Shown: positions 1 through 7,130 of the stretch, piece by piece
Position numbering within the stretch: position 1 is the stretch's first letter
Layout: every line of letters starts with the position of its first letter
From: JBBDRW01 sp040905265
Lineage (GTDB): Bacteria; Bacteroidota; Rhodothermia; Balneolales; Balneolaceae
Length of the DNA stretch: 12,953 bases
Assembly (NCBI GenBank): GCA_040905265.1
Contig: JBBDRW010000008.1
Location: forward strand, 1-12,953
Direction of reading: 5' to 3'
Position numbers and translations under genes: made by a program
The notes under the pieces: model-generated
Database searches by the model: none
What the model saw: the letters and a program-made list of their open reading frames with translations, nothing else
Told to the model about the DNA's origin: nothing

Positions 1-950
1 CCAAAATCAAAATCATAGGCAAACCCGTCTCCGTTTCCTGGCTGCCGGCCGGTATCGTACACTTCATTATGCTGCATGACGGTTCTGTATGTGTCCTGAA
101 TCCAGATTCCCGCCGTATGGGGCCAAAAATCTTCTGATCCCTCCAGGTCAGGATCTCCTGATCTCAAGCAGGAACGGCGCACCACATTGTGCTCGATCAA
201 TCCCATGTTCGACCCGTTAACAAAGATGCCGTCACCACCCAGGTTTTCCAGTTTATTTCCCCGGACAATGACATCTTCCCTCCCTTTGAAGACAATAATT
301 CCGGCTTTATCAATACGTTCAATCCTGTTATTTCGAATCAGTACATCATCCGCCAGGTTGCTGTTATGTCTGTTTGGATCGTTGAATGCACGTCCCACAT
401 AGATGGCGGCGCTGTTATAACCGGTGTACATGGTTTCACCGTCAAGCTGGCCCCAGATGTCGTGGATGTAGGTATTCTCGATCACAATGTGTTCAATCTG
501 ATTGCCGTTGCCACTGGCAATCACGGCGATTCCCTGCCGGCCAATACCAAGGGTGGGCTGGGCGCCACTGGTCACCTCAAGGTCTCGTATTTCCCACCAT
601 GACTGGTTCACAAGCCGGATGGCGGATCCCTCCGCATCATCCATATCGATCACAGGCATATCCCCTCGCCCATAGCTTTGCAGAGTAATGGGATTCCCCG
701 TTACGCCTGATCCACGGGGTTGCAATTGTCCATGATACGTCCCTCCTGTTTCAAAGTGTATCACATCTCCGGGCTGAAATTCATGCTGGTTCACTTTTTC
801 AATGCTTTTCCAGGGATTCGCGATGGACAGCCCCGAATTGTTGTCATCACCATCCGGAGAAATGAAGTAGGATTTGTTTTGTGCAAGGGCATCGATGCAG
901 GTGGCCAAACAGAGGGCAATCGTAACAAGAAGAGCTTTTTTCATAATCAT
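1..950 (-). CDS. Secreted right-handed parallel beta-helix protein (3' end outside window)
   Basis: A minus-strand reading frame opens at ATG 950 (MIMKKALL...) and stays open for 316 codons to the left window edge, so the C-terminus is missing. A second ATG at 944 would give MKKALL... and is an equally good start; there is no clear ribosome binding site for either. Residues 1-24 look like a signal peptide (Lys-Lys, hydrophobic core, cleavage after ALA before Gln). The mature part begins YFISPDGDDNNSG and continues through PGDVIHF and WWEIRDLEV, as in DUF1565/beta-helix surface proteins. Short strand repeats follow (IVIENTYIHDI, VLIRNNRIERI, VIVRGNKLENL, GLIEHNVVRRS), about one rung every 20-25 residues. 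The family includes polysaccharide lyases and proteins of unknown activity. No catalytic residues can be assigned, so a secreted carbohydrate-binding or carbohydrate-cleaving role is only a guess. Confidence 0.85.
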   Translation of the reverse strand, partial: MIMKKALLVTIALCLATCIDALAQNKSYFISPDGDDNNSGLSIANPWKSIEKVNQHEFQPGDVIHFETGGTYHGQLQPRGSGVTGNPITLQSYGRGDMPVIDMDDAEGSAIRLVNQSWWEIRDLEVTSGAQPTLGIGRQGIAVIASGNGNQIEHIVIENTYIHDIWGQLDGETMYTGYNSAAIYVGRAFNDPNRHNSNLADDVLIRNNRIERIDKAGIIVFKGREDVIVRGNKLENLGGDGIFVNGSNMGLIEHNVVRRSCLRSGDPDLEGSEDFWPHTAGIWIQDTYRTVMQHNEVYDTGRQPGNGDGFAYDFDF

Positions 951-1329
951 GGTATTCTGATGTGTACGTTTAGAGAATTATTAGGTAGTAATTCGAGGCT
1001 GCCAAAAACCCGCATACGTACGTTTCTGCGGATTCTATGGGATATGACACAAGTCACAATGTATCCAATAGAAGCTTTGCAGGCAAAAAATCCAGCGCTG
1101 GCGCCATATGAGTATGGTTGACCGGACACCCGTGGATCCTCAACCATGCGATACGATACTAACTTGCATGGAGATCAATTCCGCACTATTATGGACGCAG
1201 TTTCTTATAACCTACATGGCTTTCCTTCCGTCAGTTGCCTGGCAGATTCTCGGGGTTAGTAACAGGTAATTTGGAGCCTTTGCAATGCCTATAAAAATTT
1301 TAACAGATCCATATAACCACATACATACC
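951..1329. other. Divergent intergenic region, no gene seen
   Basis: These 379 bases separate the minus-strand beta-helix gene from the plus-strand hydrolase. The short reading frames here have no recognisable protein features or start signals. Apart from the promoter-like sequence at 977-1005, I see only A/T-rich sequence around 1290-1305, just ahead of the hydrolase start. No strong inverted repeat, terminator or RNA gene is visible. Confidence 0.6.
977..1005 (-). promoter_or_regulatory. Possible sigma70-like promoter for the beta-helix gene
   Basis: On the minus strand TTGGCA (1005-1000) is followed after 17 bases by AATAAT (982-977). Each hexamer differs from the sigma70 consensus at one position. 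Transcription would begin about 20-25 bases before the ATG at 950. The match is to a general bacterial consensus. If this organism uses the Bacteroidota type (TTTG / TAnnTTTG), the match may be chance. Confidence 0.35.
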
Positions 1330-2211
1330 ATGATGAACGTATTGAAATTCTTGTCCGTAAAAAGCAATGTTATTACTCTGGTGTTGAGCTTATTTGTTAT
1401 TGCTGCTGTGACCAACAGCGCTATCGGTCAATCTAACCAGATTCCGACGAACAGCATGGTCGATTCAGAGGAATCTATTACCATAGTCAAAGACATCCGT
1501 TATAAAGAGGGTGACAGCGACGCCTGGAAGCTTGATCTGGCGATGCCGGCAAATTCCGGGAGTGAGTTGCGTCCGGCACTGGTCATTGTCCACGGTGGCG
1601 GCTGGAGAGGCGGTTCAAAGTCCGTTGATGTCTATCAGAATATGATGATCGACTATGCCAATCAAGGGTATGTAACCATCAATATTGACTATCGGCTTCT
1701 CGATGAGGCAGAGTTTCCGGCCTGTATTGAAGATGTAAAAACCGCCGTTCGCTGGCTGCGTGCCCACGCAGACGAGTACCAGGTAGATCCGGATAGAATC
1801 GGGGCGTACGGCCATTCGGCAGGCGCACACCTTGCCTTGATGCTTGCAATGGCTCCTGAGAGTGCGGGCCTTGAAGGTGAAGGCTGGAACGAGTATTCAA
1901 GCATGGTGAACGTAGCAGCAGCCGGTTCCCCTCCCACCGAGTTAGGCCGTGATACACCGATGGCGCAAGAGGAGTGGTGGCCGATCGGGTACATCTCGGG
2001 CGACCACCCCCCGCTGTTTCTTATACAGGGCAACGATGACCCGGTTGTCCTCCCGGAGCTGACGGACGATTTTGTTGAAAAGATGCAGTCTGCTCAAGCA
2101 GATATCACATATATGAAACTGGACGGTGCCCACGGCGTAGCCTATAATGAACAGCTTGAGGTAACCGAGCCAGCCCTGGAGGAGTTCTTTTCCAGACATC
2201 TGAATCCATAG
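1330..2211 (+). CDS. Secreted alpha/beta-hydrolase, esterase/lipase type (BD-FAE-like)
   Basis: The frame is open from ATG 1285, but the ATG at 1330 (MMNVLKFLSVK...) places a normal signal peptide at the N-terminus, with hydrophobic stretch NVITLVLSLFVIAAV and cleavage near AIG before Gln. That start gives 293 residues. Using it, the oxyanion-hole motif HGGGW is at about 88-92 and the nucleophile elbow GHSAG at 161-165 (Ser163). The acid is probably Asp237 in GNDDPVV and the base His268 in DGAHG. All parts of the Ser-Asp-His triad are therefore present. The order (YKEG...LDLAMP, HGGGW, NIDYRL, VDPDRIGAYGHSAGAHLA) is that of small acyl-ester hydrolases related to acetyl-xylan/feruloyl esterases and kynurenine formamidase-like proteins. 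The substrate is unknown. It probably acts in the periplasm or outside the cell. It is transcribed away from the beta-helix gene and toward the efflux operon. Confidence 0.9.
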   Translation: MMNVLKFLSVKSNVITLVLSLFVIAAVTNSAIGQSNQIPTNSMVDSEESITIVKDIRYKEGDSDAWKLDLAMPANSGSELRPALVIVHGGGWRGGSKSVDVYQNMMIDYANQGYVTINIDYRLLDEAEFPACIEDVKTAVRWLRAHADEYQVDPDRIGAYGHSAGAHLALMLAMAPESAGLEGEGWNEYSSMVNVAAAGSPPTELGRDTPMAQEEWWPIGYISGDHPPLFLIQGNDDPVVLPELTDDFVEKMQSAQADITYMKLDGAHGVAYNEQLEVTEPALEEFFSRHLNP

Positions 2212-2297
2212 TTGTAAATGGGGCATACCGAAGAATCAAACGCTTGAGGCGGTACTCACATAAATCAGTCTCTGAAAAACACGGGGCGGTTCGCGCT

Positions 2298-3428
2298 TCA
2301 ATGTGTCGTTTTCCTGTACCGGTTCACGGATACCGCCAGAAGAAGCGCCCCCATGCCCGACAACACACTGGCCATCAACCAGATTTCCTGCCAGCCGGCC
2401 CCTTTCAACAGGACCATACGCATGATCTTGATAAAATAGGCGACGGGATTGGCCAGGGTCAGCTCCTGCGCCCAGCCGGGCATGCTTTCGATCGGGGTAA
2501 AGAGTCCGCCCATCAGGATAAAGACCACCATGATGAACCAGGCAATGAACATCGCCTGCTGCTGGGTATGGGTCACCGTTGATATTAGAAGCCCGAGCGC
2601 CTGAACCACGACAAGATAGATCCCGGCAACCACGAAAATGGTAACGAGGCTTCCCAGGAACGGTATATGAAACCCATAACGGGCGAGTAACAGGCCGACA
2701 GCCAGGTCGAACATGCCAATGATCCAAAAGGGAACCAGTTTCCCGGCAATGAACTGATAGCGCCGGATCGGGGTTACATTGAGCTGCTCAATGGTCCCGA
2801 TCTCTCTCTCCCTGACGATATTCATGCCCGAGAGAAACAACCCGATCATGGAGACAAGAACCACCAGAATGCCGGGCACCATATAGGTAATGTAGTTCAG
2901 GTCGGGGTTGTACCAGTTCAGGGGAATCAGATTGATCACTTTTGCCAGTTCAACATTTTGGCCGGACGACCGCATCCTGAGTTCCATCCCTTTTTCCCGG
3001 TTAAAATCCCGTATGATCGAGACTCCGTAGGATTGAATGAGCCCTGCCGTACTGCCGTCAACGGCATCGATACTCAGTTGTATATCGACTGATGACCCGT
3101 TGACCAAATCGTCCTGAAGCCCTTCCGGGATCTGCATCACCATCTTCACATTCCCCTTGTCCAGCTCCCGGACTGCCTGATCCATGCTGAAGGTTTCGGC
3201 TTCCAAAACAAAGTAGCCCGTAGCCTGGAACTTGCTGTTCAACTGCCTGGAGATGTCGGACTGATCCATATCGACAAGAGCATACTTCACTTCTCTCAGT
3301 TCGTACGTCGCCGCAAAGGAGAGTACCAGCAACTGCACGACCGGCATCACAAAAAGGATCGGAAGCATCGCTCTGTTTCGGAATATCTGCAGAAACTCTT
3401 TTTGTAATAAAAATTGAATCGTCCTCAT
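2298..3428 (-). CDS. ABC-2 type permease, YbhR/YbhS-like (permease 2)
   Basis: This 376-residue protein is the last gene of the efflux operon and would be one half of the inner-membrane channel. It has the ABC2_membrane_3 layout. Helix 1 is at about 22-40, followed by a large periplasmic domain at about 41-178, then helices at about 180-203, 230-250, 258-284, 290-310 and 349-368. After helix 2, REREIGTIEQLNVTPI (206-221) matches the conserved cytoplasmic coupling segment that contacts the ATPase. The N-terminus (MRTIQFLLQKEFLQIFRN) is the amphipathic helix usual in this family. Its ATG overlaps the preceding permease stop by four bases (ATGA), so translation is probably coupled. The two permeases are similar in plan but clearly diverged, which suggests a heterodimer. 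The exported compound cannot be read from the sequence. Confidence 0.93.
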   Translation of the reverse strand: MRTIQFLLQKEFLQIFRNRAMLPILFVMPVVQLLVLSFAATYELREVKYALVDMDQSDISRQLNSKFQATGYFVLEAETFSMDQAVRELDKGNVKMVMQIPEGLQDDLVNGSSVDIQLSIDAVDGSTAGLIQSYGVSIIRDFNREKGMELRMRSSGQNVELAKVINLIPLNWYNPDLNYITYMVPGILVVLVSMIGLFLSGMNIVREREIGTIEQLNVTPIRRYQFIAGKLVPFWIIGMFDLAVGLLLARYGFHIPFLGSLVTIFVVAGIYLVVVQALGLLISTVTHTQQQAMFIAWFIMVVFILMGGLFTPIESMPGWAQELTLANPVAYFIKIMRMVLLKGAGWQEIWLMASVLSGMGALLLAVSVNRYRKTTH

Positions 3429-4534
3429 TGCAGCCTCACCTTGAATTTTTTCAGGCTGACTCCCATAAAGAAGAGGGTGATCAACGACAGGATCAGCGTT
3501 TCAAACCAGAGATAGTTCAGCCCGGACCCCTTAAGCATGATGTCGCGGACAATGATCAGAAACCACTTGGCGGGGATAGTATGGCTGAGTAGCTGCAACG
3601 GCTGCGGCATACTTGAGACAGGAAAAATGAACCCGGAGAGAAGTACCGTAGGCAACAACAATCCGGCCAGAGAGATCATCATGGCTGTTTGTTGATTGTT
3701 GGCAATGGATGAGATGAATACACCCAGCGACAGGGCTGTAAGTATGAACAGGGTCGCCTCCAGGAAGAAGAAGAGATACGACCCTTCAAAGGGTACCTGA
3801 AAAACAAACTTGGCCAGAATCAGGATGGTGATCACATTTATGACGGACAATACCAGGTACGGGAGTACTTTCCCGATAATGATATGATGCGGTTTCAGGG
3901 GGGATACGAGCAGAATCTCCATATTCCCCATCTCTTTTTCCCTCGTGATCGAGATGGAGGTCATTAGAGCGGATATTAACATCAGGATCACGGCGATGAG
4001 TCCCGGCACGAAGAGGTTGACGCTCCGGAGTTCCGGATTGTACATCATCCTGACAACCGGCTGGATTCCGGCAGGCTGACCCTGGGCTGGGCTGTTGAGA
4101 GACGCTGTATAGTCCTGGACAATACTTGTCGTGTAGGCCTGGACCAGGTTGGCAAGGTTGGGGTCTGTGGCGTCGGTGATAATCTGAATGTTCGCGACTC
4201 CGTCCCGGATCAGCTTCTCGCTGAAACCGGCTTCAAAAACCACAACCTCTTTGATATCCCCTTCCCTGAAGAGTTGTTCGACCTCATCGTACGACTCCAG
4301 GGTTCCCGCCAGTTCAAAAGATTCGGATGCGCCCAGTTTTTGAATGATCGACTGCGTTGCTGCATCTTTGGCCAGGTCGAGTACCGCTACCTGCACGTTA
4401 TTGACCTCGTTTCGGATCGCGAAACCAAACAGAACCATCATGATGACGGGCATACCGAAAAGGACAACCAGGGTTCGGGTATCCCTGACGATCTGCCTGA
4501 ACTCCTTGACGACGAATCCCCTGAATGTTCTCAT
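3425..4534 (-). CDS. ABC-2 type permease, YbhS/YbhR-like (permease 1)
   Basis: This 369-residue inner-membrane permease has the same plan as the next gene. Helix 1 is at about 22-40, the periplasmic domain at about 41-172, and further helices at about 174-196, 222-242, 252-277, 283-303 and 341-360. The coupling segment TREKEMGNMEILLVSPLKP (197-215) is a textbook match for YbhS/YhhJ-type exporters. The start MRTFRGFVVKEFRQIVRDTR resembles the start of permease 2, so the pair probably arose by an old duplication. The start codon overlaps the ATPase 2 stop by four bases, and its own stop overlaps the permease 2 start by four bases. It should pair with permease 2 and be driven by ATPases 1 and 2. 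Confidence 0.93.
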   Translation of the reverse strand: MRTFRGFVVKEFRQIVRDTRTLVVLFGMPVIMMVLFGFAIRNEVNNVQVAVLDLAKDAATQSIIQKLGASESFELAGTLESYDEVEQLFREGDIKEVVVFEAGFSEKLIRDGVANIQIITDATDPNLANLVQAYTTSIVQDYTASLNSPAQGQPAGIQPVVRMMYNPELRSVNLFVPGLIAVILMLISALMTSISITREKEMGNMEILLVSPLKPHHIIIGKVLPYLVLSVINVITILILAKFVFQVPFEGSYLFFFLEATLFILTALSLGVFISSIANNQQTAMMISLAGLLLPTVLLSGFIFPVSSMPQPLQLLSHTIPAKWFLIIVRDIMLKGSGLNYLWFETLILSLITLFFMGVSLKKFKVRLQ

Positions 4535-5274
4535 TCATCCCCCCGTTTTGCCGATCTGGCCAGCCTGATAAAAACATCCTCGATGGAAGCAGCTTCATAC
4601 GCCCTCTTCAGTCCGTCCGGCGTATCCAGGGCATCGATCCTTCCGTCAACCATAATCGACACCCGGTCGCAGTACTCGGCTTCATCCATATAATGTGTGG
4701 TAACAAATACGGTGATGCCGCGGCCGGACACCTCATACATCTTTTCCCAAAACTGCCTGCGGGTCACCGGGTCCACGCCTCCGGTCGGTTCGTCCAAAAA
4801 AACAATGGCAGGATCGTGCAGGATGGAAATCGAAAAAGCCAGTTTCTGTTTCCAGCCCAGCGGCAGGGACGCAACTTTTGCGTTTCTTACATCCTCCAAC
4901 CCCACCGATTCCACTAACTGTTGGCTTTTTTGTTGGAGGCCGGAGCCGTACAGACCGTAAATTCCCCCGTAAAAACGGATATTTTCATCGACCGTAAGAT
5001 CGTCATACAGGGAGAACTTCTGGCTCATGTACCCGATCCGTTTCTTGATCGCTTCGGCCTGTGTATAGACATCCAGCCCGGAAACTTCCGCACGGCCTGA
5101 CGTCGGACTCAACAACCCCGTCAGCATCTTCATGGCGGTTGTCTTTCCGGCTCCATTTGCCCCCAGGAATCCGAAGATCTCGCCCCGCTTCACCTCAAAG
5201 GATAGCTGGTCCACAGCCGTAAAATCACCAAAGCGCCGGGTCAGGTTTTCTGTTATAATGGCCGTTTCAGACAT
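4531..5274 (-). CDS. ABC transporter ATPase 2, equivalent to the C-terminal half of YbhF
   Basis: This is a 247-residue nucleotide-binding subunit. Walker A GANGAGKTT is at 38-46, the Q-loop Gln at 85 (GYMSQKFSLY), the Walker B LDEP at 160-163 and the H-loop His at 194 (TTHYMDEAEYCDR). The signature is degenerate, LPLGWKQ (137-143) instead of LSGGxxQ. As I recall it, the second ATPase domain of E. coli YbhF has the same type of variant, which supports equivalence to that half. The start at 5274 (MSETAIITE) is preferred over an in-frame GTG at 5286 because GAGGAGG sits three bases upstream of ATG 5274. This ribosome binding site lies within the last codons of ATPase 1, and the two genes overlap by eight bases. 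The short C-terminal tail (IEDVFIRL) ends the protein soon after the ATPase core. Confidence 0.93.
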   Translation of the reverse strand: MSETAIITENLTRRFGDFTAVDQLSFEVKRGEIFGFLGANGAGKTTAMKMLTGLLSPTSGRAEVSGLDVYTQAEAIKKRIGYMSQKFSLYDDLTVDENIRFYGGIYGLYGSGLQQKSQQLVESVGLEDVRNAKVASLPLGWKQKLAFSISILHDPAIVFLDEPTGGVDPVTRRQFWEKMYEVSGRGITVFVTTHYMDEAEYCDRVSIMVDGRIDALDTPDGLKRAYEAASIEDVFIRLARSAKRGDE

Positions 5275-6193
5275 GAACCTCCTCACTGCCCATCAATGCC
5301 ATAAAGCTGTCCTCGATACCGGGCTTCACCCTTTTGATTTCTACTTTCTCGACACCCTGTTCGCTCAGAAACTGTTTCAGGCCCTCAATATCAGGGGTAT
5401 CGCGCCGGTCGGTATAGTGGATGGACTCGCCAAATGGGTGTACGGAATGAGCCCACGAATACGACTTGAGAGCTTTAATCAGGCCATATGTATCATCAGA
5501 TTTGATCCCGAAAAGCGGCATTTCAAATGAAGCAACAATCTCTTCGGGTGTATCCATTTGCAAGAGCCGGCCGTCCTGGATTAACCCCACCCGGCCGCAT
5601 AACTCCGCCTCATCCATATAGGGTGTGGATACGACGATCGTGATCCCCTCCTCTTTCAGGAGCGTCAACATCTCCCAAAACTCCTTCCGGGAGACGGCGT
5701 CCACTCCGGTCGTCGGCTCGTCAAGGAGCAGGAGCTTCGGCTTATGAATCAATGCACAGCTTAACGCAAGCTTCTGTTTCATCCCGCCCGAGAGGTTACC
5801 GGCAAGTCGACCCCTGAAGGGCTCGAGCCTGTGAAAGATCGGTTCAATCAATGAGTAGTTCTCCTCTGGGTCCGTGCCGAAGACCGAGGCAAAAAAATGG
5901 AGGTTTTCCTCCACCGTCAGATCCTGGTACAGTGAAAAACGGCCCGGCATATACCCGAGCAGAGGCCGTATCTTTTTGTACTCTTTCACCACATCAAATC
6001 CAAGCACTTCAGCCGAACCAGTGTCGGGAACAAGCAGTGTCGTCATGATCCTGAACAGAGTGGTCTTCCCACTGCCATCCGGGCCAATAAATCCGAATAT
6101 TTCGCCCTCTGTGATCTCGACACTGATATTCTTCAGTGCGTTGACCCGGCCGAAATGTTTGGATACATCCTGAATCCGGACGATGGTACTCAT
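5267..6193 (-). CDS. ABC transporter ATPase 1, equivalent to the N-terminal half of YbhF
   Basis: This is a 308-residue nucleotide-binding subunit. Walker A GPDGSGKTT is at 37-45, a perfect signature LSGGMKQ at 134-140 and the Walker B LLLLDEP at 154-160 with the catalytic Glu159 kept. Two switch residues are missing. The Q-loop position reads GYMPGRFSLY, with Gly84 where ATPase 2 has Gln, and the H-loop reads STPYMDEAEL, with Pro191 in place of His. As I recall, the first YbhF domain of E. coli also lacks the H-loop His, so this looks like a lineage trait rather than decay. A C-terminal extension of about 85 residues ending PGIEDSFMALM resembles the DUF4162-type accessory domain of drug-exporter ATPases. 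It begins 52 bases after the adaptor stop and overlaps ATPase 2 by eight bases. Confidence 0.92.
   Translation of the reverse strand: MSTIVRIQDVSKHFGRVNALKNISVEITEGEIFGFIGPDGSGKTTLFRIMTTLLVPDTGSAEVLGFDVVKEYKKIRPLLGYMPGRFSLYQDLTVEENLHFFASVFGTDPEENYSLIEPIFHRLEPFRGRLAGNLSGGMKQKLALSCALIHKPKLLLLDEPTTGVDAVSRKEFWEMLTLLKEEGITIVVSTPYMDEAELCGRVGLIQDGRLLQMDTPEEIVASFEMPLFGIKSDDTYGLIKALKSYSWAHSVHPFGESIHYTDRRDTPDIEGLKQFLSEQGVEKVEIKRVKPGIEDSFMALMGSEEVHV
5278..5284 (-). promoter_or_regulatory. Ribosome binding site deciding the ATPase 2 start
   Basis: GAGGAGG on the minus strand (5284-5278) stands three bases before ATG 5274. It lies inside the final codons of ATPase 1. It favours 5274 over the in-frame GTG at 5286, whose own coding sequence would contain this motif. 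Confidence 0.7.
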
Positions 6194-6245
6194 GGCTTGT
6201 TCCGTGATTGAGTTTGCGGGAATTTCACTGCTCCTCTGCCCGATG

Positions 6246-7130
6246 TTAGAAATTTACTTCGCCGGGCATCCCGATTTTGATTCTACCATCGGGGTTTTCA
6301 ACTCTGATTTTCACGGCATAAACCTGTGTTACCCGTTCCTCTTTGGTTTGAATCATCCGGGGGGTGAATTCCGCTTCGGATGAAACCCAGCTCACGGTTC
6401 CGGTCAGTTGTCGATTCTCAGTAGCCGTTTCATCCATCAGTACGTCAACCGCCGCTCCGATCTGAACCCCTGGAAGCTGAGCACCGGATACATACGCCCG
6501 CAAGATCATCTCATCAAGATTGGCGATCTGATACAGTGGACTCCCTGTTGTCACCAGTTCATGGGGCTCGGCAAATGTATTGAGTACGGTCCCAAATACC
6601 GGATTCAGAATCACCGTTTTGCTTAGCTGGTCCTCTACCTGCTCAATCCGGACCTGTAGTGTTTCCAATTCTGAATAGACGGACTGTTTTTGGACTTCCA
6701 CAGCATCAATCTGCCTGTTGAGGGTCTCTACCTGTCCCCTGCCGGCATCAATCTGTTGCTGTGTTGCAGCATTCTCACTGTATAAGGATTCGAGCCTGGC
6801 CAGTTCCGTCTCGGCGGTCTGCAGTTGTGATCTGTAGATAGCTGCCTGGGCATCCAGTTCAGAAACGCGGTTCCGCATGGAAGACAATGACGCCATCAAC
6901 TCTTTTTTTCTCAGGGCCGGTTGTGTACTGTCTATCTGGCCGATTACACGCCCGGCTTCGAGGTGATCTCCCTCCTGGACGTCAAAGGTCTGCAGCCTGC
7001 CGGATGCTTCTGCGGAAATCACGGTTTCAACTGCTTCAAACTGGCCGTATGCATCCGACAACTCTTCTTCCGTACAGGAAACGGCGAGCAACCCGATGAT
7101 CGGCAACAACATTAATCGTTTCAGTTCCAT
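6246..7130 (-). CDS. HlyD/YbhG-family periplasmic adaptor, predicted lipoprotein
   Basis: This 294-residue membrane fusion protein would bridge the inner-membrane ABC exporter and the outer-membrane channel. The N-terminus MELKRLMLLPIIGLLAVSC ends in a lipobox with Cys19, so it is probably lipid-anchored. A lipoyl-like half-motif follows (VISAEASGRLQTFDV, QEGDHLEAGRVIGQID, 37-67). A long alpha-helical hairpin spans about 73-172, rich in Glu, Gln and Leu with heptad character. The second lipoyl half (VILNPVFGTVLNTFAEPHELV) and a beta-barrel domain ending at KIGMPGEVNF come last. The order is that of YbhG/HlyD_D23 adaptors. The start at 7130 has AAGGAG just upstream (7140-7135) and overlaps the end of the TolC gene by ten bases, showing tight coupling. 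Confidence 0.92.
   Translation of the reverse strand: MELKRLMLLPIIGLLAVSCTEEELSDAYGQFEAVETVISAEASGRLQTFDVQEGDHLEAGRVIGQIDSTQPALRKKELMASLSSMRNRVSELDAQAAIYRSQLQTAETELARLESLYSENAATQQQIDAGRGQVETLNRQIDAVEVQKQSVYSELETLQVRIEQVEDQLSKTVILNPVFGTVLNTFAEPHELVTTGSPLYQIANLDEMILRAYVSGAQLPGVQIGAAVDVLMDETATENRQLTGTVSWVSSEAEFTPRMIQTKEERVTQVYAVKIRVENPDGRIKIGMPGEVNF

Noticed and set aside
189..602. 137-codon plus-strand frame over the beta-helix gene
   Set aside because: The opposite strand carries a signal peptide and beta-helix repeats through the same bases. The plus-strand reading shows no motif and no ribosome binding site.
947..1147. 66-codon frame upstream of the beta-helix gene
   Set aside because: It has no family resemblance and no start signal, and it covers the likely promoter at 977-1005.
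2212..2297. Terminator between the convergent hydrolase and permease 2 genes
   Set aside because: Only a four-pair hairpin (TCAG-TCT-CTGA) followed by five A residues is visible, which is too weak.
2236..2727. 163-codon minus-strand frame overlapping permease 2
   Set aside because: It lies inside the well-supported permease in another frame. Its composition (many Arg, Gly, Pro) is that of an out-of-frame reading, with no domain.
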